DNA from: Mycobacterium asiaticum
GTDB taxonomy: Bacteria > Actinomycetota > Actinomycetes > Mycobacteriales > Mycobacteriaceae
Assembly: GCF_001668675.1 (NCBI RefSeq)
Contig: NZ_LZKQ01000224.1
Span: 1-42,795 of the forward strand
Length of the DNA: 42,795 bases
Reading direction: 5' to 3'
In this document: piece by piece, positions 24,825 through 32,112 of the stretch
How the letters are laid out: every line of letters starts with the position of its first letter
How positions within the stretch are numbered: the stretch's first letter is position 1
Position numbers and translations under genes: made by a program
The notes under the pieces: model-generated
The model's input: only the letters and a program-made list of their open reading frames with translations
Told to the model about the DNA's origin: nothing
Database searches by the model: none

Positions 24825-25959
24825 GGGAGTCCTGGGTCGAGCAACGGTTGCTCTTGGAACCCAACTCCACGTGAGGGCGACCATCGGGTAGGGCGTACTG
24901 CCAAGTGGCCCACTTACCCACCGAGTACGGGCCCTTCGCACCGTTCTCCTCGTAATAGCCCTGCGGGTCGAAAACCTTGGCTTCGGGATACGGCCACGGG
25001 CACGCGACCGACGTAGCCTGACCGCTGGCTTTGATTGCCCAGAACCAGCCGCCGTAGGCGAAGTACGCGACGTTGATGATGGCAAACATCACCAGGAAGG
25101 TGCCCAGTACCGGCCTTGACGGGAACAGTTTCGCCTTTGCCGCCAGCTTTTCTGCCACGGATTTTCCCGTGTCATCGCGGTAAACCAGGATGGCCGCCGG
25201 GATCATCACGAATGTCACCCCCAGGGACTCCCAGATCAGGGGGAACTGGAACGGCGTCCCCACATAGATCGACCCGAACGGGATCACCTGCGAATAGATG
25301 TAGAGACCGGTGCGAATCGATCCGACCTCAAGAATGGCGTCGAACACGAAGCCGATGACCAGTACCAGTCCGCCCAGGCTGATGAGCGGATGTCTGCTGA
25401 CGAATGCTTCGGGACCGCCCTTGGCCTGCAACTTCCGCAGTATCCAAACTGCCACGAAATACGGTCCGAAGTAGAACGTCACGTAACCGAACACGATGAA
25501 CGGTTCAACCGTCGGCGACATCATGATCAGCACCCAGGATTCCGGCCAGTGCAACAAATCTGGGTTGTATACCGCGTACGGCGCCCAGTTCATGATGGGG
25601 TCCTGCCACACAATCAGCGTCGTGACCAAGAACATCAACATCACCGGACTGCCGGGGTTGCGCCGCCAACCCACGATGAACACGACGACGAGAATCGCAA
25701 GCATGACTGCCGTACCGAACTGGATCATATTCATCCAGCTGAATCCGAAGAGGTATTCGACCGGACGGGGCCTGCCTTCGGTGTTCGGATTAGCTACTCG
25801 CGGATCGAGTTTGGTGCGTGAAACCGCGATGAACAACCCGACAAAGGCCAGCAGGCCGATACCGGCCAGCCACGAACCTATGCTGCCAGTGCCTCTTCGT
25901 CCGGTGGGTGATTGCTTCTTGGCATCATCCAGCACTGGCGTTGATTCTCCGGTACCCAT
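24817..25959 (-). CDS. AveC-family polytopic membrane protein (spirocyclase-like)
   Basis: This 380-residue integral membrane protein has about seven or eight predicted hydrophobic helices, the first near residues 28-48 and others near 75-98, 137-155, 160-180, 197-215, 238-257 and 285-305. The segment WQDPIMNWAPYAVYN, followed by DLLHWPESW and SPTVEPF, is characteristic of the AveC family. Streptomyces AveC forms the spiroketal and dehydrates it during avermectin synthesis. Mycobacteria carry several members of unknown function. The ATG at 25959 has AGGAG upstream, and only three bases separate it from the binding-protein stop. It overlaps the SDR gene by 8 bp. The reaction is unknown; cyclisation or dehydration of a lipophilic substrate in the membrane is possible. 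Confidence 0.85.
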   Translation of the reverse strand: MGTGESTPVLDDAKKQSPTGRRGTGSIGSWLAGIGLLAFVGLFIAVSRTKLDPRVANPNTEGRPRPVEYLFGFSWMNMIQFGTAVMLAILVVVFIVGWRRNPGSPVMLMFLVTTLIVWQDPIMNWAPYAVYNPDLLHWPESWVLIMMSPTVEPFIVFGYVTFYFGPYFVAVWILRKLQAKGGPEAFVSRHPLISLGGLVLVIGFVFDAILEVGSIRTGLYIYSQVIPFGSIYVGTPFQFPLIWESLGVTFVMIPAAILVYRDDTGKSVAEKLAAKAKLFPSRPVLGTFLVMFAIINVAYFAYGGWFWAIKASGQATSVACPWPYPEAKVFDPQGYYEENGAKGPYSVGKWATWQYALPDGRPHVELGSKSNRCSTQDSRG

Positions 25960-25962
25960 GCG

Positions 25963-27075
25963 TCACTCCTGACCGAATCGGTCGACAAGGTGCGAGTTGA
26001 CGCCGTCGGCGTCCAATGTGCGGGCGACGAGGTACCCCGCGCCCATCCAAGCCCGCCGCGTCCACTTCCCGAATGACACTCGGGTGCCGGGCGCACCCGA
26101 GGCCGCAGGCATCATCTTCACCCGCTCAAGCGCCTCTTTGACTCCGCGCGGGCTCAACGGGTGGGCGTCGGCGAATGCCCGCACCAGCGTCGAGGCGATA
26201 TCGTGATTGACCACCGAAACGCAATACTCTGGACGGTTTCCGTGCTTGGCCTCGTAGCGGTCGAGGAAGTCCTGCCCGAGTTGGTTGGCCTCGTCATACT
26301 GGTCGACACCGATCCAACCCATGAACGCTTGCCACATCACCGGATTGATCCACGCGTTCTGAAATGCGGTGGTCGTGAAACGCGGCGGATCCCAACCAAC
26401 AGCTTCAAGCGCTGGATTGATGAAAACGATGCCGAAGCCGAAGCCAAAGTGAACGATCGCTTCGGACCGCGCCTCGTGGAGGGAGGCGACCGCGGCATTG
26501 ATGTCTTGTGCCGTCTGCGCAATCGGCGCCTCAGCGACGATGCGGAGTCCTCGACGTGCGCAGGCGCGCCGGAAATTACCCAGATAACTCTCGCCGATCA
26601 GGTTCTGTTCGACCAAGACACCGACCGTGCTCAGTCCCCTCTTGGCGATCAGGTCGGCTATGAAGATGGGCTCGTCGGTCATCGACCCCTGGGGGAAGGA
26701 GAACGTCCACTCCCCCAGCCAGTCGTCCGTCCCAGTAACACTGATCGCCGGCACCTTGAAACGCTCCTCGATCGCCTCACGCGTCGGCACAACGTTGTCA
26801 GTGATGTTGGGTCCGAACACAACAAGGCAACCCTCGTCAACAAGTTCAGCGTAGGCGTCGATCACCGCCTTGACTGTCCCCTTGGGCAGACCCTCGACTT
26901 CCTTGTAGATCACCTCTACCTGGCGATCAAGAATCCCCTTCTCGAGGGCATCCTCGAAGACGAGGTCTAAGGACTGGACAAAGGAGTCCAGCAACTCCTT
27001 TGGGAAATTCGCGGCGAGCGTGAAGTCCATCAAGTAACCGAGTTTGATCGGATGGGTTTTGCTCTCGTAGGACAC
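25963..27075 (-). CDS. Periplasmic-binding-protein-like (type 1) protein without a signal peptide
   Basis: This 370-residue protein has the Leu/Ile/Val-binding-protein (type 1 periplasmic) fold pattern: IKLGYLMDF near the N-terminus, LVVFGPNITDNV and IEERFKVPAISVTGTDDW in the first lobe, STVGVLVEQNLIGESYLGNFRRACARRG at the hinge, then a second lobe. Such proteins normally carry a lipobox signal. This one starts MSYESKTHPIKLGY with no hydrophobic stretch and no Cys, so it should stay in the cytosol. No ABC permease or ATPase gene lies nearby. The GTG at 27075 has GGAGGT upstream. It sits between NorQ-like and AveC-like genes and may present a ligand to them, or act as a sensor. Confidence 0.82.
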   Translation of the reverse strand: MSYESKTHPIKLGYLMDFTLAANFPKELLDSFVQSLDLVFEDALEKGILDRQVEVIYKEVEGLPKGTVKAVIDAYAELVDEGCLVVFGPNITDNVVPTREAIEERFKVPAISVTGTDDWLGEWTFSFPQGSMTDEPIFIADLIAKRGLSTVGVLVEQNLIGESYLGNFRRACARRGLRIVAEAPIAQTAQDINAAVASLHEARSEAIVHFGFGFGIVFINPALEAVGWDPPRFTTTAFQNAWINPVMWQAFMGWIGVDQYDEANQLGQDFLDRYEAKHGNRPEYCVSVVNHDIASTLVRAFADAHPLSPRGVKEALERVKMMPAASGAPGTRVSFGKWTRRAWMGAGYLVARTLDADGVNSHLVDRFGQE

Positions 27076-27093
27076 AGCACCTCCGCCGCCACA

Positions 27094-27110
27094 GACCTAA
27101 TATTTGTTCA
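27094..27110. promoter_or_regulatory. GACCTAATAnTTGTT element upstream of the binding-protein gene
   Basis: GACCTAATATTTGTTCA lies 19-35 bp upstream of the binding-protein GTG. A near copy occurs upstream of the NorD-like gene at 29875-29891. On the minus strand it reads TGAACAAATATTAGGTC, which contains a plausible AT-rich -10. A second TTAGGTTCTG follows upstream as a direct repeat. It may be a promoter or shared operator for this locus. Confidence 0.45.
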
Positions 27111-27136
27111 GAACCTAACGCCTGCGCTGATCAACG

Positions 27137-27985
27137 TCAATCAGTCCGGCGCGCGGACCCGCCCAGGTAGATGTCGATCATCTCGTTGAGACCACGGGAA
27201 ACGCTCACATCGTCAGTGAGCGGGCCCGCAATCGCGGCTCTTGCCGCATCTGTGATGGAGAGGCCTTCGCTGATCAGCTGACCTGCCGCGATAAGCACGC
27301 GGGTGGACGCCACCTCGCGCAGTCCACCGGTCTCCAAGCGGCGGATCGCCTGGCCGAAGCGAACCAGTTCTGCAGCGGTGGCCGAATCAACACCCGACTC
27401 GTGCACGACGATCCCTTGCTCGACCTCCGGGGCGGGATAACCGAACTCGATCGCGACCATGCGCTGCCTGGTTGAATCTTTGAGGTCCTTCAGCACACTC
27501 TGATAACCCGGGTTGTATGAAACGACGAGACCGAAGCCCGGAGCGGCGTCAAGGGTGATGCCGAGTCGCTCGATCGGCAGCTGACGCCGGTGATCACCGA
27601 GCGGGTGCAGCACGACGGTGGTGTCTTGGCGGGCCTCCACAACCTCGTCGAGGTAGCAGATCGCCCCCTCGCGGACCGCGCGCGTCAACGGTCCGTCAAC
27701 CCAAGCTGTTTCGTCGCCACGAAGCAAGTAGCGACCCACCAGGTCGGCCGTGGTCAGGTCGTCGTGGCAGGAGACCGTAATCAACGGCCGGCCGAGATCG
27801 TGTGCCATCGCCTCCACGAACCGGGTCTTGCCACACCCGGTTGGCCCCTTCAGTACCAGCGAAAGCCCTTGCCGGTAAGCGGCCTTGAAGATCGCCTCCT
27901 CATTACCCACCGACCGGTAGTATGGGCGCGCCGGATCGGTCTGGGGCCTGGCGCCGTTCTGCGCGAGCCCGGCCTCGTTGTTCAT
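27137..27985 (-). CDS. NorQ/CbbQ-type AAA+ ATPase (MoxR family)
   Basis: This 282-residue MoxR-family AAA+ ATPase has Walker A GPTGCGKT (47-54), Walker B ICYLDEV (109-115) and sensor-1-like VVSYNPGYQ. The C-terminal part has a segment (VASTRVLIAAGQLISEGL) like that of CbbQ/NirQ/NorQ. These ATPases work with a VWA-domain protein to remodel or insert metal into an enzyme such as Rubisco or nitric oxide reductase. Its partner is the NorD-like gene just upstream. The ATG at 27985 has AAGGAAGG upstream; the earlier ATG lacks such a site. Its client enzyme is unknown, since neither Rubisco nor a nitric oxide reductase gene is present here. Confidence 0.92.
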   Translation of the reverse strand: MNNEAGLAQNGARPQTDPARPYYRSVGNEEAIFKAAYRQGLSLVLKGPTGCGKTRFVEAMAHDLGRPLITVSCHDDLTTADLVGRYLLRGDETAWVDGPLTRAVREGAICYLDEVVEARQDTTVVLHPLGDHRRQLPIERLGITLDAAPGFGLVVSYNPGYQSVLKDLKDSTRQRMVAIEFGYPAPEVEQGIVVHESGVDSATAAELVRFGQAIRRLETGGLREVASTRVLIAAGQLISEGLSITDAARAAIAGPLTDDVSVSRGLNEMIDIYLGGSARRTD

Positions 27986-28160
27986 CCAAACCTTCCTTCG
28001 TCCGCACCGTTGCGGCCATTCGCGCCGAGTGCTATCGGCCACCTTCCGGCCAGCTTAGCCGGAACAGATGTTTGTTTTCAACCTCCGGTAACGGGTGCTA
28101 GCTGCTTCCGATCGACGAGTAGCGTTGGTGGACAACCTGACTCGGGACTCTCGGCGGTCC

Positions 28161-29843
28161 TCATGACACTCGTCTCTGCACTTCGGCGGCGCGCACGGCG
28201 GATCTGAATAGCGGTCCGATGACGCCTGCGAGTTGCTCGGGTCGGCCCACCGACGCATGCGCCGTGCTGCCGAAAATCCTCCGCAGCGACCCGACGTCCG
28301 TCCCCGCCCCCACAGTCAGGCAGACACAGCCGATTCCGCGACGCCGGGCCTCATTGAGCGCGCGGCGCGCGTCGGCCGCACCGTAACCGCGTTCGTATCC
28401 GTGATCGTAGGCGAGCCCGTCGGACAACACGACAAGCAATCGTCGAGACGTTCCGCCGCGTTGCTCAAGCACGGTCGAACCGTGCCGTATGGCTGCACCG
28501 AGCCGGGAGTATGCGCCAGGTTCGAGACTGTTCAAGCGCCTGAATATGCCCGCATCGAGGTGGTCGTCGAACCGTTTGACCGGCACCAGGCTCACCGCCG
28601 CCCGGCCCTGTGAATAGTAGCCGTACAACGAGACTCGGTCGCCCAGGTCATGCAGCGCCACAACAAGGTTGGCCGCGGACGTTCGCTGTTGTTGATGCAC
28701 AGTCCGCCCGAGCGTCCCAGGCTCCGCGGTCGAGCCCGAGATGTCCAACAAAAGCAGGACGGACAGATCGCGCCGCCGCCGCAGGCTGTCGAGATACACC
28801 GCATCGGAAGGCGCCGATCCCGCCATGACCTCGACGCGCGATTCGACAGCTGCGTCAATGTCGATGTCGTCGCCCTGGTACTGCCGGTGTCGGCGGTGCA
28901 AACTCATGCCAAGCCTCGCGAGGGGCCGCCGCACCCCGATTGAGCTCTCGATGACCTGCGTCGCAGACGGCTTGACTTTCGGCTCGACCTCGCGGACGGT
29001 GCACCAATCGGGACGATACGCACCGCGGGTCGCATCCCATTCCGGATACTTCACGCCGTCCTGTTTCACGTCAGCGGCGGCCTCGGCAAACTTCGAGGCC
29101 GTCGATGACACCGCGTAGGCGCCGCGATTGGCCGAATTCGTGCGATGGGTCGGGGTGTCCGCCCCGGGTGGGCCGGCCCCCTCATTCCCCGACTTTCGCG
29201 ACGATGAAAGCATCTTCTTGAGCCACTTGCCGATGAAGCCACCACCGCCGACGGGACTGGTAAACATGTCGGGATCGTCACTGTCGTCAACCGCCTCCTC
29301 GGCAAGTTCCTCCAGGTTGCCCTCCGCCTCTTTGCGCGCGACGTGACCGGGCTCTGCGCAATCCGACTCGGCACGTTTGATGTTCGCGGCGAGCTTTTTG
29401 GCGCGAATGACTCCAAAATTTCGGGGCGGCTCGCTTGCTGCACCTTTGGCTGCGGCGATGGCGAGCGAGTCCGCGGCCGAGCCACTAAGGGCAGCGAGCT
29501 CACGATCGGCCAGGGTCGTCAACATCGCGGGCAGCAGATCAGCGTTGGCAACCAATGCCCGGTGCGCTTCGACGGCAAGGTAGCGGCGCGCAAGCTTGGG
29601 GTGCCGGATCAACCGTTCGACCACATCCTGCGTCAGGCTGTCCGCCGCAAGCATCGACGCATGAACGGCCACCGCTTCGACACTGGCCCGCAGCTCCGCC
29701 GCAGGATCGACGAACACGGTCTGCCCGTCGGTCCACGACGGGTCACCTGCGCCTCCAGCGGCCACGGCTAGGGGGCGCCCGGCGAGTGCTGACGCCAACA
29801 TTCCGAGCGACTGCAATCGCTCGTCGTCGGCAACTGCTCCCAC
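28161..29843 (-). CDS. NorD/CbbO-like VWA-domain protein
   Basis: This 560-residue protein has an N-terminal helical region, then YPEWD and RGAYRPDWCTV (about 265-285), QGDDIDIDAAVE (about 323-334) and a C-terminal von Willebrand A domain. Its MIDAS motif DISGS lies at 367-371, and LSDGLAYD is in a later loop. The order matches NorD/CbbO activators that act with a NorQ/CbbQ ATPase. A Lys/Ser/Gly-rich linker (FIGKWLKKMLSSSRKS) may be flexible. The GTG at 29843 has GGAGAGG upstream, better than the longer frame. It is the first gene of the minus-strand run, 175 bp ahead of its ATPase partner. It probably binds the client enzyme of the ATPase. Confidence 0.9.
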   Translation of the reverse strand: MGAVADDERLQSLGMLASALAGRPLAVAAGGAGDPSWTDGQTVFVDPAAELRASVEAVAVHASMLAADSLTQDVVERLIRHPKLARRYLAVEAHRALVANADLLPAMLTTLADRELAALSGSAADSLAIAAAKGAASEPPRNFGVIRAKKLAANIKRAESDCAEPGHVARKEAEGNLEELAEEAVDDSDDPDMFTSPVGGGGFIGKWLKKMLSSSRKSGNEGAGPPGADTPTHRTNSANRGAYAVSSTASKFAEAAADVKQDGVKYPEWDATRGAYRPDWCTVREVEPKVKPSATQVIESSIGVRRPLARLGMSLHRRHRQYQGDDIDIDAAVESRVEVMAGSAPSDAVYLDSLRRRRDLSVLLLLDISGSTAEPGTLGRTVHQQQRTSAANLVVALHDLGDRVSLYGYYSQGRAAVSLVPVKRFDDHLDAGIFRRLNSLEPGAYSRLGAAIRHGSTVLEQRGGTSRRLLVVLSDGLAYDHGYERGYGAADARRALNEARRRGIGCVCLTVGAGTDVGSLRRIFGSTAHASVGRPEQLAGVIGPLFRSAVRAAEVQRRVS

Positions 29844-30142
29844 GGGGCAATCCTCTCCGCATTCGACCAGTGTTGACCTAATAATTGTTTCACCGTAGAG
29901 TCCGGTCTGACAGGAGTCAATCAGGCGGTGGCGCCGCGTCGGCAATTCAGACGCGAGTCCTTAACGCGTTCAATTCATTTCATACCCGAGAGCACTGACC
30001 AGGAGGTACGCGATCCACTGGGCAGGTGGCCACATTCGTGCGGGCCACATTCTGCCCGTCGCGCGACCACGAAGGTCGCATGGTCGGACAGCACGTCGTC
30101 TCAGCTGGATGAGATCGATATCGTCGACGATGAGGTAGCAAA
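29844..30142. other. Intergenic region with locus promoters and a small open frame
   Basis: This 299-bp stretch separates divergent genes. It holds the GACCTAATA-type element at 29875-29891 and a 72-codon frame (GTG at 29928 to the stop at 30144-30146). That frame overlaps the next gene's TTG as TTGA, so it might be a leader peptide that couples translation. Its sequence, ending WSDSTSSQLDEIDIVDDEVAN, matches no family I know and may be chance. Confidence 0.35.
29875..29891. promoter_or_regulatory. GACCTAATAnTTGTT element upstream of the NorD-like gene
   Basis: GACCTAATAATTGTTTC is nearly identical to the element at 27094-27110 and has the same orientation. It lies 32-48 bp upstream of the NorD-like GTG. 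The match extends over about 15 of 16 aligned positions in an otherwise unconserved region, which suggests a shared promoter or operator. The tandem TetR protein encoded nearby is a candidate reader. Confidence 0.45.
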
Positions 30143-30691
30143 TTGAATGCCGAATTACAGGAGCGCATCGCCCGTCTTGAGGCGCACGCAGAGATCAGAG
30201 AGTGCATCTCACGGTACGCGCGGGGAATGGACCGCCGAGACCGAGAGATGCTCCGCTCGGCATACCACGACGGAGCCATCGACGATCATGTCGGCTTCAT
30301 TGGCGAAGTGGACGATTTTATCGATTGGGCGTTCGCCTACCACTCCACACAGACCAGGTATCAGCACTACCTGCTCAACCACACCGCGGAGATCATCGGC
30401 GACGAGGCGCACGCCGAGACTTACTACCTGTTCGTCGGCACCGACCGGGAGCCGGCGAATCATATGACCCTCTCGGGCGGCCGATACGTGGACCGCCTGG
30501 AACGACGAGACAAGCGCTGGGCCATCGTCGACCGCGTGTGCGTTGTCGAGTGGAATGCCGAGTCGACGTCATTTGTCACCGAGGAACTGATGGCAATGAT
30601 GGCCGAAACCAGCAGGGTAGCAACGCATGACCGGACTGATCCCTCCTACGACCGACCGCTCCGCGCATCGCGACCCTCAGCACCGACGTGA
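30143..30691 (+). CDS. NTF2-like / SnoaL-like protein
   Basis: This 182-residue protein has the NTF2-like pattern of a SnoaL_4-type enzyme: an N-terminal helix with EIRECISRYARGMDRRDREML, AYHDGAIDDHVGFIG, then HYLLNHTAEIIGDEAHAETYYLFV and a final strand VDRVCVVEW. Tyr, Asp and His residues common in the family's active sites are present (YARGMDR, HDGAIDDH, NHTAEI). Its activity is unknown; dehydratase or isomerase is usual for the group. The TTG at 30143 follows GAGGT and overlaps an upstream stop. Its stop overlaps the GTG of the TetR fusion by 4 bp, so the two are co-translated. Confidence 0.82.
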   Translation: MNAELQERIARLEAHAEIRECISRYARGMDRRDREMLRSAYHDGAIDDHVGFIGEVDDFIDWAFAYHSTQTRYQHYLLNHTAEIIGDEAHAETYYLFVGTDREPANHMTLSGGRYVDRLERRDKRWAIVDRVCVVEWNAESTSFVTEELMAMMAETSRVATHDRTDPSYDRPLRASRPSAPT

Positions 30692-31947
30692 GGCTCACCC
30701 AACGATCGGACGACGCTACCCGCCGCACCGAAATCTTGAGAACGGCAAGCACGGTCGTCGCCGCGACGGGCTTGAGGACGTCGCTGCAACAGATCGCTGA
30801 TGCCGCGGGCATTCTGGCCGGCAGTCTGTATCACCATTTCGATTCGAAGGAGGCCATCTTCATCGAACTCATTCGGCGCTATCACGCCGATTTGGACCGT
30901 ATCGGTGACGATGCCCTCGGACGCGTCGACAAACCCGATCGTCGTCCAGTATCCGACCAGATCACCGCGTTCGGGTGTGAAATTGCACGGTGCGCGGTCG
31001 AACATCTTGCCGCACTGCAGATGTCGTTCTACGAGGGACCGAGCAACGACCCTGAGCTGGTCCAGTTGGCCAAGCGTCCGCCGGCCAAGATCCAGGCTGC
31101 GATGCTGCAGGTGCTCCGTGCGGGCGTTTGGCGGGGCGATATACGACCCGACTTCGATTTGCCGACCTTGGCCGATCGCATCTGCCAAAGCATGTTGCAC
31201 GCCGGTCTCAATCCGGTCCGACACAATGCCTCCGTCGACGAATTGGCCAAACTGAAAAGCCGGATCCTGTTGGAGGGCCTCGCAATCAACTCCCCTGCCG
31301 ATACCGATCTCGACAAGTCACAAGCGTTCGCGGTGGCGCAGGATGTCATCGAGAGTTGGAGGTCCTCCGCCGATGACACCGATCTCAAGGCCGCTCACTT
31401 GCGGGCGGTTGCGCGCGCCGAATTCGGCCGGCGCGGATATGAGATGACGACCGTTCGTGACATCGCCGCAGCCTCCGGATTGTGCACCGGGACGGTATAC
31501 CGAATGATCGGGTCCAAGGACGAGCTGTTGGTGTCAATCATGCTTGAGTTCGGACGCAAGGTGGGGGGTGCGTGGACGGACATCGCGCGTTCGGATTCGA
31601 CGACCGCTGAAAAGCTGGATGCGTTGAGCTGGCTGAACATCAATGCCCTCGACCAGTTCCCCGATGAGTTCCGCATTCAGTTGGCGTGGCTGCGGCAAAC
31701 ACCTCCCGACACGTCCACTCCGGCATGGTCTTTCACCACGCGGATTCGACAAATGAAAGCGCTCCTCGCCGGGGGGATCCGCGCGGGCGAGATACGGGTT
31801 GAGCGCACGCCCGCCGAACATCTGGCTCGCTGCATCATCGGCGAGCAGTGGATCCCAGAAAACATCCTTCGGAACATCGGCACGCGGAACTCACTACTTC
31901 TGGCCCGCGACACAACCTTGCGGGGAATCGCTCACCGCGACAAGTGA
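30688..31947 (+). CDS. Tandem TetR regulator, two TetR domains in one polypeptide
   Basis: This 419-residue protein contains two complete TetR helix-turn-helix regions. The first is SLQQIADAAGILAGSLYHHF (about residues 32-51), and the second is TVRDIAAASGLCTGTVYRMI (about 255-274). Each is followed by a helical domain of about 150 residues, so the protein is a fused TetR pair instead of a dimer of a single gene. The GTG at 30688 overlaps the NTF2-like stop as GTGA. It lies divergent from the NorD-NorQ run and probably regulates it. A fused pair would tie two half-sites in a fixed order, allowing an asymmetric operator. Confidence 0.88.
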   Translation: MRLTQRSDDATRRTEILRTASTVVAATGLRTSLQQIADAAGILAGSLYHHFDSKEAIFIELIRRYHADLDRIGDDALGRVDKPDRRPVSDQITAFGCEIARCAVEHLAALQMSFYEGPSNDPELVQLAKRPPAKIQAAMLQVLRAGVWRGDIRPDFDLPTLADRICQSMLHAGLNPVRHNASVDELAKLKSRILLEGLAINSPADTDLDKSQAFAVAQDVIESWRSSADDTDLKAAHLRAVARAEFGRRGYEMTTVRDIAAASGLCTGTVYRMIGSKDELLVSIMLEFGRKVGGAWTDIARSDSTTAEKLDALSWLNINALDQFPDEFRIQLAWLRQTPPDTSTPAWSFTTRIRQMKALLAGGIRAGEIRVERTPAEHLARCIIGEQWIPENILRNIGTRNSLLLARDTTLRGIAHRDK

Positions 31948-32002
31948 TGATCGCCGTTGCGAATTCGAGCTTCTGGTCGCCCGGACCATCTTGGCTGGGT
32001 TG

Positions 32003-32035
32003 CATACAAACTGTATGTGACATACGGTTTGTATG
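32003..32035. promoter_or_regulatory. Palindromic operator upstream of the MFS transporter
   Basis: CATACAAACTGTATG-tga-CATACGGTTTGTATG is an inverted repeat with 15-bp arms that differ at one position. Each arm itself contains a TACA-N3-TGTA core (TACAAACTGTA, TACAAACCGTA on the other strand). It lies 78-110 bp upstream of the transporter GTG. The same core occurs twice between the TetR and epoxide-hydrolase-like genes at 34425-34470, so the TetR at 33781-34407 is the likely binding protein. Confidence 0.7.
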
Positions 32036-32112
32036 TCGACTAGACGGCGGGGGTGTTGTTATCCGTCGACGGAATCGGGTGAAGTATCAACGGAATAGGG
32101 ACACAGACCGCG

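Noticed and set aside
24817..27075. An ABC transporter operon containing the binding-protein gene
   Set aside because: No ABC ATPase or permease gene lies nearby, and the protein has no signal peptide.
27137..29843. NorQ/NorD pair as evidence for denitrification or Rubisco activation
   Set aside because: Neither a nitric oxide reductase nor a Rubisco gene is present in the window; the pair is reported by fold only.
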